A stretch of 20,558 bases of DNA from JAOUEA01 sp031364965. Lineage in GTDB: Bacteria; Actinomycetota; UBA4738; HRBIN12. The stretch is taken from positions 1 through 20,558 of the forward strand of contig JANLXF010000277.1 in assembly GCA_031364965.1 (NCBI GenBank), read 5' to 3'. This document shows, in pieces, positions 20,073 to 20,558 of this stretch. Every line of letters starts with the position of its first letter. The first letter of the stretch is position 1. The notes under the pieces were generated by a model. The model had not been told where the DNA came from, did not search any database, and was given only the letters and a program-made list of their open reading frames with translations. Both the position numbers and the translations under genes were made by a program.

Positions 20073-20090
20073 TCGAGAAACCTTTCACAA
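20073..20090 (+). promoter_or_regulatory. Degenerate Rex-type operator before nuoA2
   Basis: TCGAGAAACCTTTCACAA keeps a perfect right arm TTCACAA and matches five of seven positions in the left arm (TCGAGAA against TTGTGAA), with the standard 4-base spacer. It sits directly after the expected transcription start and 2 bases before the GTG of nuoA2. It would be a weaker site than the perfect copy at 3296. Confidence 0.55.
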
Positions 20091-20092
20091 TC

Positions 20093-20458
20093 GTGACCAG
20101 CTACTACGAGTCCTACGGTGTAGTCCTTGCGGTCCTGGCGGCCGGCGTCCTGCTCGTGGTCGTCGCCTTCACTGCCGCGAGGCTGGTCGCACCCCACCAT
20201 CCGTCGTTCAGCAAGCTCACGACGTACGAGTGCGGGATCGACCCGGTCGGCCAGGGATGGTCGCAGAGCCAGATCCGCTACTACGTGTACGGCTTCCTGT
20301 TCGTGATCTTCGACGTCGAGTCGGTGTTCCTGTTCCCGTGGGCCCGCGTCTTCGAGAGCCTGGGCTACGCGGCCGTCGTCGAGATGGCGATCTTCATCGG
20401 CATCTTGGCCACCGGTCTCCTGTACGCGTGGAAGAAAGGGGTCCTCGAGTGGGCCTGA
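20093..20458 (+). CDS. nuoA: NADH-quinone oxidoreductase subunit A (copy 2)
   Basis: The 121-residue, three-helix subunit has the NuoA loop YECGIDPV (45-52) and helix FDVESVFLFPWARVF (73-87). It is clearly divergent from copy 1: the segment between the first two helices is GQGWSQSQIRYYVYG, where copy 1 has RLPKGERFSVKFYVV, and the C-terminal tail is missing. The frame can be read upstream to 20039, inside the previous gene. The GTG at 20093 is preferred because it begins at the normal NuoA N-terminus and lies just after the promoter and operator. It lacks a strong Shine-Dalgarno. Its end overlaps nuoB2 by 10 bases. Confidence 0.9.
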   Translation: MTSYYESYGVVLAVLAAGVLLVVVAFTAARLVAPHHPSFSKLTTYECGIDPVGQGWSQSQIRYYVYGFLFVIFDVESVFLFPWARVFESLGYAAVVEMAIFIGILATGLLYAWKKGVLEWA

Positions 20459-20558
20459 TCACCGAGAAGACGCCGCTGCCGAAGATCCAGCCGGTCAAGT
20501 TCATCCTCAACTGGGGCCGTCGGTACTCCCTGTGGGTCATGAACTTCGGCCTCGCGTG
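20449..20558 (+). CDS. nuoB: NADH-quinone oxidoreductase subunit B (copy 2), 3' end outside window
   Basis: The 36 visible codons from GTG 20449 end in ILNWGRRYSLWVMNFGLA, with the next base pair (TG) fitting the first ligand cysteine. This aligns with the region of NuoB just before the double-cysteine motif. The NWGRRYSLW form differs from ARKQSMWPATFGLACC in copy 1, so it is a paralogue and not a repeat. It overlaps nuoA2. A second complex I-type gene set probably continues beyond the window. Confidence 0.85.
   Translation, partial: MGLITEKTPLPKIQPVKFILNWGRRYSLWVMNFGLA

Noticed and set aside
20093..20558. Second nuoA/nuoB as an assembly duplication of 4605-5562
   Set aside because: The two copies differ along their whole length at both DNA and protein level and have different neighbours.

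Overview
The window comes from a high-GC bacterium, most likely a member of the Actinomycetota. The evidence is the strong G/C bias at third codon positions, the frequent GTG and TTG starts, the actinobacterial-style NuoB, NuoF and NuoH sequences, a pyridoxamine-5'-phosphate-oxidase-like protein of a type common in that phylum, and a second nuoAB pair beside the main complex I operon, as I recall for Streptomyces. The class cannot be fixed from the sequence. Coding density is very high. There is no tRNA, rRNA, CRISPR array, insertion sequence or other mobile element that I can support, and no gene-free stretch longer than about 120 bases.

Layout. (1) Positions 1-1810, minus strand: one continuous reading frame that joins heme A synthase (CtaA/COX15) to heme O synthase (CtaB/UbiA family); its last few codons lie outside the window. 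(2) Positions 1893-3211, plus strand: a divergent two-gene unit encoding a short prenyl diphosphate synthase with an abbreviated C-terminus and a small split-barrel flavin/F420-type protein. (3) Positions 3332-20049, plus strand: a long, tightly packed operon. It opens with a geranylgeranyl-reductase-family flavoprotein, continues with the complete 14-gene complex I set in canonical order (nuoA to nuoN, with nuoC and nuoD separate), and closes with a long-chain polyprenyl diphosphate synthase. Most junctions are 1-11 base start/stop overlaps, so the genes are probably translationally coupled. (4) From 20059: a new promoter-like element, a second nuoA and the start of a second nuoB, both clearly different from the first copies. 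This looks like the start of a second complex I-type gene set that runs off the window.

How the genes fit together. Complex I oxidises NADH, reduces a quinone (most likely menaquinone) and pumps protons. The long-chain polyprenyl synthase can supply the quinone tail and the reductase can saturate part of it, so electron acceptor and enzyme appear to be produced from one transcript. The heme O/heme A fusion supplies the cofactor of the aa3-type terminal oxidase at the other end of the chain.

The most notable regulatory signal is a perfect palindrome, TTGTGAA-ATCT-TTCACAA, at 3296-3313, just downstream of a -10-like element and ahead of the operon. It matches the binding site of the NADH/NAD+-sensing repressor Rex. 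A degenerate copy sits in the same arrangement before the second nuoA (20073-20090). Both NDH-1 gene sets may therefore be under common redox control. I did not find a wholly new system; the notable points are the Rex-like pair, the CtaA-CtaB fusion, the shortened prenyl synthase and the paired nuo sets.
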